Assembly (NCBI GenBank): GCA_022616555.1
Contig: JAKEEG010000056.1
Coordinates: 62,001-126,000 of the forward strand
Direction: 5' to 3'
Source: Ignavibacteriota bacterium
Lineage (GTDB): Bacteria; Bacteroidota; Ignavibacteria; UBA10030
DNA: 64,000 nt
Both the position numbers and the translations under genes were made by a program. Under the pieces are notes generated by a model, which did no database searches, had not been told where the DNA came from, and saw only the letters and a list, made by a program, of their open reading frames with translations. Below, in pieces: positions 17,354 to 26,172 of the stretch. How positions within the stretch are numbered: position 1 is the first letter of the stretch; every line of letters starts with the position of its first letter.

Positions 17354-19720
17354 ATGAGGCGTTTTGCTATCGCTTTCCTTCTCACGGTTGCTGCAATCAC
17401 AGACTACACGTTCGCTCAATCCGGCACGCCCACGCGCGGGTGGCTGACCGTTGAAACCATCATGCGCGACCCCGCGTGGATGGGTACCTCGCCCAGTCAG
17501 GTCTATTGGTCGGAGGACGGCGAGCGAGTATATTTCATGTGGCGCCGCGGCGATGATAAAGACGACTCACTCTATGTGCAGCGTGCTGCGGGCGGCGACC
17601 CGCGCCGCGTAAGCGTCGAAGAGCGCAAAAAACTCCCGTCGCGGTCCGGTACGTATACCAAGGACTGGTCGAAAAAAGTCTACACACGCGATAGTGATAT
17701 TTTCGTGTATGATATCCGCCGCAAGCAGGAAACACAGCTCACCCACACAATTGTATCTGAATCCAATCCGGACTTCACGTTCGATGAAAAAAAAATCACG
17801 TTCGTGCGGGACGGAAATCTATTCCTGCGAAACCTGCAAACTGGCTCCGAGATTCAACTCACAAACCTGCAGCGCGGATCCGCTTCGAGAGAAGGCTCGA
17901 AAACCGACCTGCAAAAATTTCTGGAGCAACAACAAATGGAGCTGTTCGACGTGCTCCGCAAGCGCAAAAACGACCGTGAGGCACAGGAGCAATTCGATAA
18001 ACTCCTCGAAGTCCGCAAACCCAAAGCCCATCACATAAGCCAGAAAAATGCTTTTAATTTTGTGCTCTCGCCGGACGAGCAATATGTGACGTTTATGCTC
18101 TCGCAAAACACCAGTGATGCTAAACGCGCCATTGTACCCAGCTACGTCACTGAGAGCGGCTTCACGGAGGACATCAACGCGCGCACGAAAGTCGGCGAGC
18201 CTCAGACAACGTACGAGTTTTTCGTGTACAGCATCGTGCTTGACTCGGTGATGCAGGTAAAGCCGGACGATGTGCCCGGCGTAACGCCCGCTAAAGCTGA
18301 AGGCGATACGACAAAAACCAAACCAAAGCCGCGCGCGGTGTTCTACAACGGGCCGTACTGGTCGTATGACGGCAAAACAGCCTTCGCGCAACTCTTTACA
18401 TCCGATAACAAAGACCGGTACATCGTACTGCTCGATGTTGAGAAGGCAAAACTCACCACCGTGCTGGACCATCAGCACGACGATGCGTGGATCGGCGGAC
18501 CCGGCATTCGCGGGTTCGGCTTCACCACAAACGTTGGCTGGATGCCCGACAACAAGCGCATTTATTTTCAGTCTGAGGCGGACGGCTACTCACACCTCTA
18601 TACCGTGGCGCTGGACGGAAAGGCAAAAACCCAGCTCACGAAGGGCAAGTTTGAGGTCTACGACCTTACGATGTCCCGAGACAAAAAGCGTTGGTACTTT
18701 GCTTCCAACGAAGTTCATTTCGGTGAGCGGCATTTTTACTCCATGCCCATCGAGAGCGGCACACGCACGCGCATCACCTCAATGGAGGGACGCAACGATG
18801 CGGAGCTTTCACCGGACGAAAGTCAATTGGCCGTGCTTTACTCATTCAGTAACAAGCCTCCCGAATTGTATATTATGGACAATAAGCCGGGCGCGAAAGC
18901 GGAGCAAATCACCGTTTCGCAATCCGGTGAGTTTGCGAAGTACGACTGGCGCGCGCCACAGGTGCTCTCGTTCAAAGCGCGCGACGGAGCCGATGTGCCT
19001 GCGCGGCTCTACAAGCCGGAGCAGCCAAACGGCGCGGCGGTGGTGTTTGTCCATGGTGCGGGGTATTTGCAGAACGCACACAAGTGGTGGAGCAGTTATT
19101 TCCGCGAGTATATGTTCCACAATCTACTCGTGGACAAAGGCTACACGGTGCTGGATGTTGACTACCGCGCGAGCGCCGGGCTGGGCCGCGATTGGCGCAC
19201 CGCGATTTACCGCTTCATGGGCGGCAAAGATTTGGAGGACCAAGTTGACGGCGCGAAGTGGCTCGTTGACCAGCACGGCATCGACCCGAAACGCATCGGT
19301 GTTTACGGCGGCTCGTATGGCGGGTTCATCACGCTGATGGCGATGTTCACCACACCGGATGTATTTGCCGCGGGGGCTGCACTGCGGCCCGTCACCGACT
19401 GGGCGCATTACAATCACGGCTACACGTCCAATATCCTCAACGTCCCACAAGAAGACACTGTAGCGTACCGACGCAGCTCGCCCATCTATCACGCCGCGGG
19501 ATTGAAAGGCGCGCTCCTCATCTGCCATGGCATGGTGGACGTGAACGTGCATTACCAGGACGCAGTGCGGCTCGCGCAGCGGCTCATCGAGCTTAAGAAA
19601 GAAAACTGGGAGCTTGCATCGTACCCAGTGGAAGATCACGGCTTCGTGGAGCCCACAAGTTGGATGGATGAGTATAAACGGATACTCAAATTGTTTGAAA
19701 CGAATTTGCAACAGAAGTAA
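17354..19720 (+). CDS. S9 family serine peptidase (prolyl oligopeptidase/DPP-IV type), secreted
   Basis: A 788-residue protein with an N-terminal signal peptide ending near TFAQS. Residues about 40-540 form the WD/PD40-like beta-propeller (repeated YDIRRKQETQLT and MSRDKKRWYFASN type blades) with a charged, helical insert near residues 180-220. The C-terminal alpha/beta-hydrolase domain carries the nucleophile in YGGSYGGF, the Asp in HGMVDVNVHY and the His in VEDHGF. It probably cleaves short peptides in the periplasm. It is followed closely (5 bases between stops) by a convergent antiporter gene. Confidence 0.93.
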   Translation: MRRFAIAFLLTVAAITDYTFAQSGTPTRGWLTVETIMRDPAWMGTSPSQVYWSEDGERVYFMWRRGDDKDDSLYVQRAAGGDPRRVSVEERKKLPSRSGTYTKDWSKKVYTRDSDIFVYDIRRKQETQLTHTIVSESNPDFTFDEKKITFVRDGNLFLRNLQTGSEIQLTNLQRGSASREGSKTDLQKFLEQQQMELFDVLRKRKNDREAQEQFDKLLEVRKPKAHHISQKNAFNFVLSPDEQYVTFMLSQNTSDAKRAIVPSYVTESGFTEDINARTKVGEPQTTYEFFVYSIVLDSVMQVKPDDVPGVTPAKAEGDTTKTKPKPRAVFYNGPYWSYDGKTAFAQLFTSDNKDRYIVLLDVEKAKLTTVLDHQHDDAWIGGPGIRGFGFTTNVGWMPDNKRIYFQSEADGYSHLYTVALDGKAKTQLTKGKFEVYDLTMSRDKKRWYFASNEVHFGERHFYSMPIESGTRTRITSMEGRNDAELSPDESQLAVLYSFSNKPPELYIMDNKPGAKAEQITVSQSGEFAKYDWRAPQVLSFKARDGADVPARLYKPEQPNGAAVVFVHGAGYLQNAHKWWSSYFREYMFHNLLVDKGYTVLDVDYRASAGLGRDWRTAIYRFMGGKDLEDQVDGAKWLVDQHGIDPKRIGVYGGSYGGFITLMAMFTTPDVFAAGAALRPVTDWAHYNHGYTSNILNVPQEDTVAYRRSSPIYHAAGLKGALLICHGMVDVNVHYQDAVRLAQRLIELKKENWELASYPVEDHGFVEPTSWMDEYKRILKLFETNLQQK

Positions 19721-19725
19721 ACGAG

Positions 19726-21414
19726 CTATAGTACTTCCCAGCGTTGTTGCAGAAGCTGGACCGCGTTATTGCGGAGCTCGTCCAGCTCGCCGAGTTTTTC
19801 CTTCTCAATCACGCCGAGAATATGTTCGGAGGAGACAACGGATGGCACGAGCACATAATCCGCTCCCGCCCGATATAACTCCAGAGCGTGGGCAAGGGAG
19901 TGAGCCTGCACGATGACCTTCACTCCGCCATTGAGCGATTTCACGTACTGTAAAAGCTTCAAGTTTGTTGTTCCGCGCAAATAATCATCCGGCACGGAGC
20001 ATACAACGATGCTTGCGTGGCCGATGCCCGCCTCGTGCAACGCATCGAGGTGGCTGATATCCACATAGCTTGCCGGAATTCCTCGCGTTTTGAGCTTTGT
20101 GAGCACTTCAGGATTAAAATCCAGCACGCGGATCGTTTCGTTGTTCTCCACCAGATTGTACACCAGCGTGCTGCCGAGCCGGTGGCAGCCGAGCAAAACC
20201 GTTGAGCCTTGTAACCCGCCGTCGGATTGCTCTTCCTGATGATGCGAGCTTTTCAAGCCGAACAACTCGAACCACGGCAAAACAAAACGGGCGATGTGGT
20301 GGGATGCCATAATTAAGTACGTCGATGCTGTTGAGGTAACCACGAGCGTGATCGCAACCAGCGAGACGATATCACGCGTGATATGCCCATAACCTAACCC
20401 TAATGTTACAATTACCAGTGAAAACTCGCTCGATTGACCGAGCGCAAGAGAAGACAACACGCCAACCCTGCTCCCCATTTTTGTAAGGTAAGCCATAGGG
20501 AAGATCGTAACAAACCTGCTTGCGAGAATAAAGATCGATAGTACCAGGCCTGCGATCAGAAGCGATACGGACGTCACGATAATCTGCATGCCCAGCGCTA
20601 CGAAAAACAATGTTACGAAAAAATCGCGCAGCGAGCGGATTTTCACAATGACGTCATGGCTGTAGGGAAACGTCGAGATACTCACGCCGGCAATCAGCGC
20701 TCCCATGGCGATCGAAAACTCCGCTTCGAGAGCGAGCCAACACATCACAAAGCACCATGAAATGGAGAGGACGAGAACAAGCTCCGGGTTGCGCGCGACG
20801 CGCGAGAACGCCTTCGGCAGCAAATATTTGCTCACAAGAAAACTCACAGCAACAAGCCCTAATCCCATCAAGACAGAAAGAGCGATGGATCCAAATTGTG
20901 GGTCGTTAATATTTCCTTGAGCAGCAAGAACAAAAATAGCCAGCACATCCTGCACGAGCAAAATACCGAGGCTCACTCTACCGGGAAGTGTGTCCAATTC
21001 CTTCCTGTCGGACAATAGCTTGACTACAATCATCGTGCTGCTGAACGATAGCGCAACGCCAAGGTATGCCGCCGTCAATCCCTCGTAGCCGAGCCACAAA
21101 GCCGCGTTATAGCCGAGTATGGAACACAAGACAACTTGAACTGTCCCGATAATGGCTGAGGATGTGCCGAGCCGGAAAAATTTTTTGATGTCGATCTCCA
21201 GCCCAACGATAAACAGGAGAAATGCCAGGCCGAGTTCGGACAAAATGGCAACCTCCTCTTGGTTCTCGACGAGCTTGAATCCTTGAGGTCCCAGCAAGAC
21301 ACCGGCAAGGATGTAGCCGAGAATCAGCGGCTGGCGGAGATAATGCGCCAGATACGCCAACAGAGACGCGGCGACAATAGAAAGACCGATGCTATAAAGT
21401 AAACCAGAATGCAT
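19726..21414 (-). CDS. CPA2 family cation/proton antiporter with RCK_N domain (KefB-like)
   Basis: About 562 residues from ATG 21414; the frame stays open to 21459, but the hydrophobic start MHSGLLYSIGLS fits the later ATG. Residues 1-385 form a 12-13 helix CPA2 exchanger domain (HYLRQPLILGYILAGVLLGPQG, then ELGLAFLLFIVGLE). The C-terminus is a Rossmann RCK/TrkA-N domain with GCHRLGSTL in place of the usual GxGxxG, and LDFNPE at the end of the second strand, so nucleotide gating is plausible. K+/H+ or Na+/H+ exchange cannot be separated by sequence alone. It is transcribed divergently from the CPA1 antiporter gene. Confidence 0.88.
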   Translation of the reverse strand: MHSGLLYSIGLSIVAASLLAYLAHYLRQPLILGYILAGVLLGPQGFKLVENQEEVAILSELGLAFLLFIVGLEIDIKKFFRLGTSSAIIGTVQVVLCSILGYNAALWLGYEGLTAAYLGVALSFSSTMIVVKLLSDRKELDTLPGRVSLGILLVQDVLAIFVLAAQGNINDPQFGSIALSVLMGLGLVAVSFLVSKYLLPKAFSRVARNPELVLVLSISWCFVMCWLALEAEFSIAMGALIAGVSISTFPYSHDVIVKIRSLRDFFVTLFFVALGMQIIVTSVSLLIAGLVLSIFILASRFVTIFPMAYLTKMGSRVGVLSSLALGQSSEFSLVIVTLGLGYGHITRDIVSLVAITLVVTSTASTYLIMASHHIARFVLPWFELFGLKSSHHQEEQSDGGLQGSTVLLGCHRLGSTLVYNLVENNETIRVLDFNPEVLTKLKTRGIPASYVDISHLDALHEAGIGHASIVVCSVPDDYLRGTTNLKLLQYVKSLNGGVKVIVQAHSLAHALELYRAGADYVLVPSVVSSEHILGVIEKEKLGELDELRNNAVQLLQQRWEVL

Positions 21415-21512
21415 ACGCGCAAAAGGCAGAGTTTGAGTGCCGTGAGGAGAACGGCGCAATACTACGAAAACTTTGACTGAGGTTCAACAAATGGTACCGG
21501 CTTAATTTGGGA

Positions 21513-21536
21513 AGGCGACGTGGCGCCACGTCGCCT
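21513..21536. repeat. 24-bp perfect palindrome of the AGGCGA family
   Basis: AGGCGACGTGGC followed directly by its reverse complement, located between two divergent antiporter genes. Others of the same arm type occur at 26115, 27100, 33887 and 63230. Confidence 0.85.
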
Positions 21537-21596
21537 GCGCGGTTTTACACAACGTTTGTAGTTGCAATTTCAAGGTCATATCGTATATTGCTTAGC

Positions 21597-23087
21597 ATGG
21601 TTGGCATCGAATACATACTCCTTATCGGATCTGCGCTTATTCTGCTGAGCGTAACTATCGCGAAGCTCTCAGACAACTTCGGCGTGCCGGTGCTGTTGCT
21701 GTTCTTGAGCGTCGGCATGCTCGCGGGTTCGGAAGGACCCGGCGGGATATATTTCGATGATGCCAGGCTGGCAAGCTCCGTCGGCGTCATTGCGCTGTTG
21801 TTTATCCTCTTCGGCGGCGGATTGGACACTAACTGGCCGCGCGTGCGTCCCGTGTTGGGAAAAGCCGCATCGCTTTCGACGCTCGGTGTGTTACTGACTG
21901 CTCTCGCAATCGGCATCCTTGTCCACCTCGCCCTGGATACTTCGCTCATAGCGGGCTTGCTGCTTGGCGCGATCATTTCGTCCACCGACGCTGCGGCGGT
22001 GTTTTCCGTGCTCGGGTCAAAACAAGTGAGTCTCCGCGGGAATTTAAAGCCATTGCTTGAGCTTGAATCCGGCAGCAACGACCCAATGGCGGTATTCCTC
22101 ACGATTGGCTTGATTGAGCTGATTACGATTCCAGAGACCACGGTTGTACGGCTCATTGCCCTGTTTTGCCTCCAAATGGGAATCGGCGCGCTGCTTGGGT
22201 TGTCGTTGGGAAGGGCGATGGTGTATCTCCTGAACAAAGTGCGATTTTCGTACGAAGGATTTTATCCTGTCTTCGCTCTTGCGTGCGTAGCATTTATTTT
22301 TGCCCTTACATCTGTCCTGCAAGGCAGCGGGTTTCTCGCCGTGTATCTTGCAGGCATTGTTGTCGGTAACAGTGAATTCGTGCAAAAGAAAAGCCTTTTC
22401 CGGTTTGTGGACGGCCTGGCGTGGCTCGGGCAGATCTGCATGTTCCTCACGCTGGGCTTGCTTGTGTTTCCCTCGCAACTTGTGCCGGTCATCGGCATCG
22501 GACTAGTTGTTTCGGCGTTCCTGATGTTCGTTGCGCGCCCGCTTGGCGTATTCCTCGCGTTATCGCTCACAGACATGACCGTCAAAGAAAAAGTGTTTGT
22601 CTCATGGGTCGGATTACGCGGTGCGGTGCCGATCATCCTAGCGACATTTCCGCTGACGGCGCGTTTGCCCGACGCCGGGATATTGTTTAATTTGGTCTTT
22701 TTCATCGTCCTGACGTCTGCGTTGTTTCAAGGCTGGTCGATCCCGCTGGTGGCAAAATTTTTGGGCGTTGCCACGCCGGCTTTGCCGAAACGACAATTCC
22801 CACTGGAATTCGCTGCACCGATTGACAGCAACACCGAGCTGATGGATTTCATTGTGCCATACCACGCAGCGGTTGTTGGGAAATCCGTTGTTGAAATCGG
22901 GTTGCCGCCCGGCTGCCTCGTCGTGCTCCTCAGCAGAGGCGACGAGTATATAGTACCGAGCGGCGGAACGACACTTGAAGAAAGCGATACATTATTGATT
23001 CTTGTCAAGAAAGCTGAATTAGCCGCTGTGCGCGAGATTTTCACAAAGCAACGCGAGCATGAGGACGTTCCAAAAGAATCAAAGTAA
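21597..23087 (+). CDS. CPA1-type potassium/proton antiporter with TrkA-C domain
   Basis: About 496 residues from ATG 21597; the longer frame begins in the palindrome at 21513 and is unlikely. It has a 12-helix exchanger domain with SSTDAAAVFSVL and LESGSNDPMAVFL, the paired Asp motifs typical of NhaP2/CvrA-type CPA1 antiporters, and GLRGAVPIILA in a late helix. A cytosolic TrkA-C domain (residues about 430-490) follows. The usual activity is K+(or Na+)/H+ exchange for pH and osmotic balance. It diverges from the CPA2 gene over a 182-bp intergenic region. Confidence 0.9.
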   Translation: MVGIEYILLIGSALILLSVTIAKLSDNFGVPVLLLFLSVGMLAGSEGPGGIYFDDARLASSVGVIALLFILFGGGLDTNWPRVRPVLGKAASLSTLGVLLTALAIGILVHLALDTSLIAGLLLGAIISSTDAAAVFSVLGSKQVSLRGNLKPLLELESGSNDPMAVFLTIGLIELITIPETTVVRLIALFCLQMGIGALLGLSLGRAMVYLLNKVRFSYEGFYPVFALACVAFIFALTSVLQGSGFLAVYLAGIVVGNSEFVQKKSLFRFVDGLAWLGQICMFLTLGLLVFPSQLVPVIGIGLVVSAFLMFVARPLGVFLALSLTDMTVKEKVFVSWVGLRGAVPIILATFPLTARLPDAGILFNLVFFIVLTSALFQGWSIPLVAKFLGVATPALPKRQFPLEFAAPIDSNTELMDFIVPYHAAVVGKSVVEIGLPPGCLVVLLSRGDEYIVPSGGTTLEESDTLLILVKKAELAAVREIFTKQREHEDVPKESK

Positions 23088-23105
23088 CCATTGCAGGAGA
23101 GATTC

Positions 23106-24179
23106 ATGAGAACAATTTTATTGGTTTTTATCCTGAGTTTGATGACCGGATCACTCTTCGCCCAATCGGGCACGCCTGCGTCCCGGCAGACAGCCCCTAC
23201 TGTCGTAGGGACGCTCATTGTCCTGAACAAATCAGACCACACAGTTACACTCATCGATGCGGCGTCTAAAAAATCGCTGGCAACAATTCCAACCGGCAAG
23301 CACCCGCACGAGGTCGCCATCTCGCCGGACGGTACGCTCGCCGTTGTTGCGGACTACGGCAACGGACCCAATCCCGGCAACACGCTCACGGTGATAGACA
23401 TCCCAGGCATGAAGCAGCTCAAAACGGTTAGCCTCGGCGACTACCGCCGCCCGCACGGTATCGAATGGGTCAAAGATAACACCGTCGCCGTCACTGTCGA
23501 AGCCAACAAGGCGCTCCTGCTCGTGGATATCCAAGAGGGCAACGTTCTGCATGCCATAGTTACCGGCGAGAATGTTTCGCACATGGTCGTTGTGACGAAA
23601 GACCTTTCTAAAGCCTTTGTCGCGAACATCGGTTCCGGCACGACAACGGTGCTCGACCTTAACGCAAACAAGAAGCTCGCCGACATCGAGACAGGCGCGG
23701 GCGCAGAAGGCATCGCTATCACGCCGGATGGCAAGGAAGTCTGGGTGACCAACCGATCAGCAAATACTGTCTCCGTTATTGACGCGGCAACGCACAACGT
23801 GCTGGCAACGCTTGAGTCTAAAGCATTCCCTATCCGCGTGAAGATCACGCCGGACGGAAAGCACGCACTCGTTTCTAGCGCGCAGTCGGGAGAGGTTGTT
23901 GTGTTCGATGTCAAAGAACGTAAAGAAATCCGCCGCATCAAAATGGAGTTTAGCCCCGTGAATGATGCCGACCAACGGCTGTTCGGCAGCCAGTTCGGGA
24001 CGAGTCTGGTTCCCGTCGGTATACTCATCGAGCCTTCTGGCTCGTTTGCGTATGTCGCCAACACGCAGGCGGATGTCGTTACAGTCATAGACATGATGGA
24101 ATGGAAAATCGCCGACCGCCTTGTTGCCGGCAAGGAGCCGGACGGGCTTGGGTTTTCGAGTGTGGCTGTGAAGAGGTAA
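23106..24179 (+). CDS. YncE-like secreted beta-propeller protein
   Basis: About 357 residues from ATG 23106, 6 bases after GGAGA; an in-frame TTG at 23091 is less likely. A signal peptide ends near SLFAQS. The rest is a seven-bladed propeller of YncE/surface-layer type with repeated blades (TVTLIDAASKKSLATI, TVSVIDAATHNVLATL, VVTVIDMMEWKIADRL) and the ISPDG/ITPDG turn motif. These proteins are periplasmic or surface binders with no conserved catalytic site. A diverged copy of its last 17-18 codons lies 0.5 kb downstream at 24592-24665. Confidence 0.88.
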   Translation: MRTILLVFILSLMTGSLFAQSGTPASRQTAPTVVGTLIVLNKSDHTVTLIDAASKKSLATIPTGKHPHEVAISPDGTLAVVADYGNGPNPGNTLTVIDIPGMKQLKTVSLGDYRRPHGIEWVKDNTVAVTVEANKALLLVDIQEGNVLHAIVTGENVSHMVVVTKDLSKAFVANIGSGTTTVLDLNANKKLADIETGAGAEGIAITPDGKEVWVTNRSANTVSVIDAATHNVLATLESKAFPIRVKITPDGKHALVSSAQSGEVVVFDVKERKEIRRIKMEFSPVNDADQRLFGSQFGTSLVPVGILIEPSGSFAYVANTQADVVTVIDMMEWKIADRLVAGKEPDGLGFSSVAVKR

Positions 24180-24202
24180 AACGGAAGAATAGGTTATCAC
24201 CA

Positions 24203-24553
24203 ATGTCAACTTTAACTAAAGTCGTCCTTGGAGTCCTTTGCATCGGTCCAATAGCTCTGTGGATTGTGTCCATTCTTTTATCCCCGATTATCCAAGCCGA
24301 GGTTCCGTCAGGCCGATTATTTGAACCCATGGATTTATATCCAGGGCCAATGGGAAAGTTAGCGCTTGCAGGAATCGTGATTGGTGTTATCGCTTCGATA
24401 GTTTTTGCCGTTCGTACATTCAGGGATAAAGGCATTCCCAAGGAAGAAAGAATTCGGTGGAGCATTTTACTACTACTTGGTAATCTCGTAGCACTTCCAA
24501 TATATTGGTTTATTTATGTCTGGAGAAATAATGGTAAATCCCAAAACGGGTAA
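24203..24553 (+). CDS. Small three-helix membrane protein, unknown function
   Basis: 116 residues from ATG 24203. Three hydrophobic segments lie at about residues 5-27, 46-68 and 84-102, with a basic tail (RNNGKSQNG). The layout resembles small PLDc_N-like inner membrane proteins, but no signature residue proves it. It starts 23 bases after the YncE-like gene and lies between that gene and a fragment echoing its 3' end. Its codons are AT-richer than those of the propeller gene. Confidence 0.6.
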   Translation: MSTLTKVVLGVLCIGPIALWIVSILLSPIIQAEVPSGRLFEPMDLYPGPMGKLALAGIVIGVIASIVFAVRTFRDKGIPKEERIRWSILLLLGNLVALPIYWFIYVWRNNGKSQNG

Positions 24554-24591
24554 ATGTTTTCTTGACAGTGCCAGTGTAACAAAGTGAAAGA

Positions 24592-24665
24592 ATTTCGACC
24601 GCCTTGTTGCTGGCAAAGAGCCCGATGGGCTGGGGTTTTCGAGTGTAGTGCTAATTGTTAACTAA
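24592..24665 (+). pseudogene. Echo of the 3' end of the YncE-like gene
   Basis: Reads in frame DRLVAGKEPDGLGFSSVV and then diverges to a TAA. The DNA matches 24113-24164 with changes only at synonymous positions: GCC to GCT, AAG to AAA, CCG to CCC, GAC to GAT, CTT to CTG, GTG to GTA. It is too short to be functional and is a remnant of a second, homologous gene copy. Confidence 0.8.
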
Positions 24666-24677
24666 ATTGCATCAACA

Positions 24678-25028
24678 ATGGAACAAAAAGACTTTTCAAA
24701 ATATTCGGATTCTGAACTCGACGATATCTATCGGCATATCAACCGCGAAAAATACCCGGACCGATTTCGTAGTTTGGTTGAAGAGATCGAAAAAAGAAAA
24801 GCCGCCCAACCCGCAGTCGAATTAAAAGACAAAAGACCAATGGGCAAACCGGAGAAATTTTTCAAGTTTCTTTTCACCAGCAGTTTTAGTCTTTTGGTAA
24901 TTATCATTGTTTTTGAGCTTCTCAGGGAATTTGCTTTCGGTTATCACCTTGTGTTTGTTTTATTCATGTTGCTGTTATTAGGTTGGGGATATTCGCGTTT
25001 TGCCAAGAGAAAAAAGACTAATAACTGA
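24678..25028 (+). CDS. Small two-helix membrane protein, unknown function
   Basis: 116 residues. A charged N-terminal half (SDSELDDIYRHINREKYPDR, residues about 10-29, probably helical) precedes two hydrophobic helices at about residues 66-84 and 88-106 and a basic C-terminus, so the N-terminal half is probably cytoplasmic. No family is recognised. The gene is AT-rich and starts 12 bases after the gene echo, without a clear ribosome binding site. Confidence 0.55.
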   Translation: MEQKDFSKYSDSELDDIYRHINREKYPDRFRSLVEEIEKRKAAQPAVELKDKRPMGKPEKFFKFLFTSSFSLLVIIIVFELLREFAFGYHLVFVLFMLLLLGWGYSRFAKRKKTNN

Positions 25029-25114
25029 GATTAATCTATATTTCAACCGTCCCATATTGAGATTACATCATTGTGTCGCAAATCATATTCGCCACTTCCC
25101 GCCTTGCATTTGTC

Positions 25115-25128
25115 GATTGAGAATCATA
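25115..25128. promoter_or_regulatory. Fur-box-like site upstream of T9SS cargo gene
   Basis: GATTGAGAATCATA contains TGAGAAT, the left half of the 7-1-7 Fur consensus; the right half is degenerate. The identical 14-mer occurs at 37495-37508 upstream of the FTR1 iron permease gene. Confidence 0.4.
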
Positions 25129-25210
25129 CCTTATGTGCCGTTTCAGTTGTCGCTTTGCCTCTGCGCCGAAATCATATTTAACCCAGCTAACTTACTGTCA
25201 GGAGGAAATG

Positions 25211-26086
25211 ATGAAACTGTTTACCACAGTTCGTCTGGTGTTGGTTTTTGCTGTATGCTTTATATTCACACAAACGACGAGCGCACAATTTACCACCGGC
25301 GCGTACGGGCTGAAACAAACCGCGCTGAACACCCTGCAGCTCATCCGCGCGTTTGCGACGGAAAAGCAGGACATCAAACGCCTCGACGGCGCCATCGAGA
25401 ACCTCACTTCGTCGCTCGACTTGAGCCTGTGGCTCGACGACTCGCATTTAAACCCGTTAACCGGCGTAGATGCCTTCACCGATGAGAAGAAAGTCATTAG
25501 CAATCTGCAAGGCATCGTCAAAAACAAAAAGGGCACTGTCCCGGACGAAGTCGCGATCGACCTGATCAACACCGTCCTCACCGCCGATAGGCTGATTGCC
25601 GCAGTTGCCATTGCTGAGGGCGCTCCTTCGAAGCAATTGGAGAAGGCGAACGCCCTGCTCGCAAAGGGAGATGAGAACTGGGCGAACGGCAAATACGGCA
25701 ATGCCATTGGAAATTATAAGAAAGCATGGCTGCGTGCGCTCAAATCCGTCAACCCTGCGCTCGTTTCACCACTCCTGGATGAAGATGAAGAAATCGAAGC
25801 GGAGTTGGCCGCCGAATCCCCGGCAAGTTTTACGCTGTTAGCCGCGTACCCGAATCCGTTTAACCCGTCAACGACCATTCAATACGAACTTTCGGAGCCG
25901 ACACACGTATCCTTGAAAGTGTACGACATCGCGGGGCGCGAGGTTGCCAATCTGGTGAACGAAGAAAAAGCTGCCGGCAGTTACAACGTGCGTTTCGACG
26001 CCGGAGACTTGCCGAGCGGCACGTATTTCTATCGCTTGCATGCCGGTGCGCTTGTCCAAACCCACCGAATGGTCCTGCTTAAATAA
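25211..26086 (+). CDS. Secreted protein with type IX secretion C-terminal sorting domain
   Basis: About 291 residues; the second ATG of ATGATG sits 5 bases from AGGAGG. A signal peptide ends near TTSAQF. Residues about 25-190 are an alpha-helical domain of unknown function, similar to surface-protein spacers (helices around KQTALNTLQLIRAF and KYGNAIGNYKKAWLRALK). An acidic linker follows, then a C-terminal Por-type sorting domain (YPNPFNPSTTIQYEL, VYDIAGREV, LPSGTYFYRL) that directs export across the outer membrane. The T9SS machinery is outside the window. A Fur-like site about 83 bases upstream of the ATG suggests iron control. Confidence 0.85.
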   Translation: MKLFTTVRLVLVFAVCFIFTQTTSAQFTTGAYGLKQTALNTLQLIRAFATEKQDIKRLDGAIENLTSSLDLSLWLDDSHLNPLTGVDAFTDEKKVISNLQGIVKNKKGTVPDEVAIDLINTVLTADRLIAAVAIAEGAPSKQLEKANALLAKGDENWANGKYGNAIGNYKKAWLRALKSVNPALVSPLLDEDEEIEAELAAESPASFTLLAAYPNPFNPSTTIQYELSEPTHVSLKVYDIAGREVANLVNEEKAAGSYNVRFDAGDLPSGTYFYRLHAGALVQTHRMVLLK

Positions 26087-26110
26087 TATTTTCTTTTGCG
26101 TGTTATAACA

Positions 26111-26147
26111 CAAGAGGCGATTCGTCTGAATCGCCTCTTGTTGTTTT
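26111..26147. terminator. Bidirectional terminator hairpin, AGGCGA family
   Basis: Perfect 13-bp arms CAAGAGGCGATTC (26111-26123) and GAATCGCCTCTTG (26128-26140) with a 4-nt loop, then TTGTTTT. It lies between convergent genes ending at 26086 and 26173. Confidence 0.75.
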
Positions 26148-26172
26148 AGAGATGCACATCGCTCGCCATATC

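Noticed and set aside
18366-19337. 323-codon open frame overlapping the S9 peptidase in another frame
   Set aside because: Composition is Ser/Arg/Thr-rich noise, and the peptidase frame carries all catalytic motifs.
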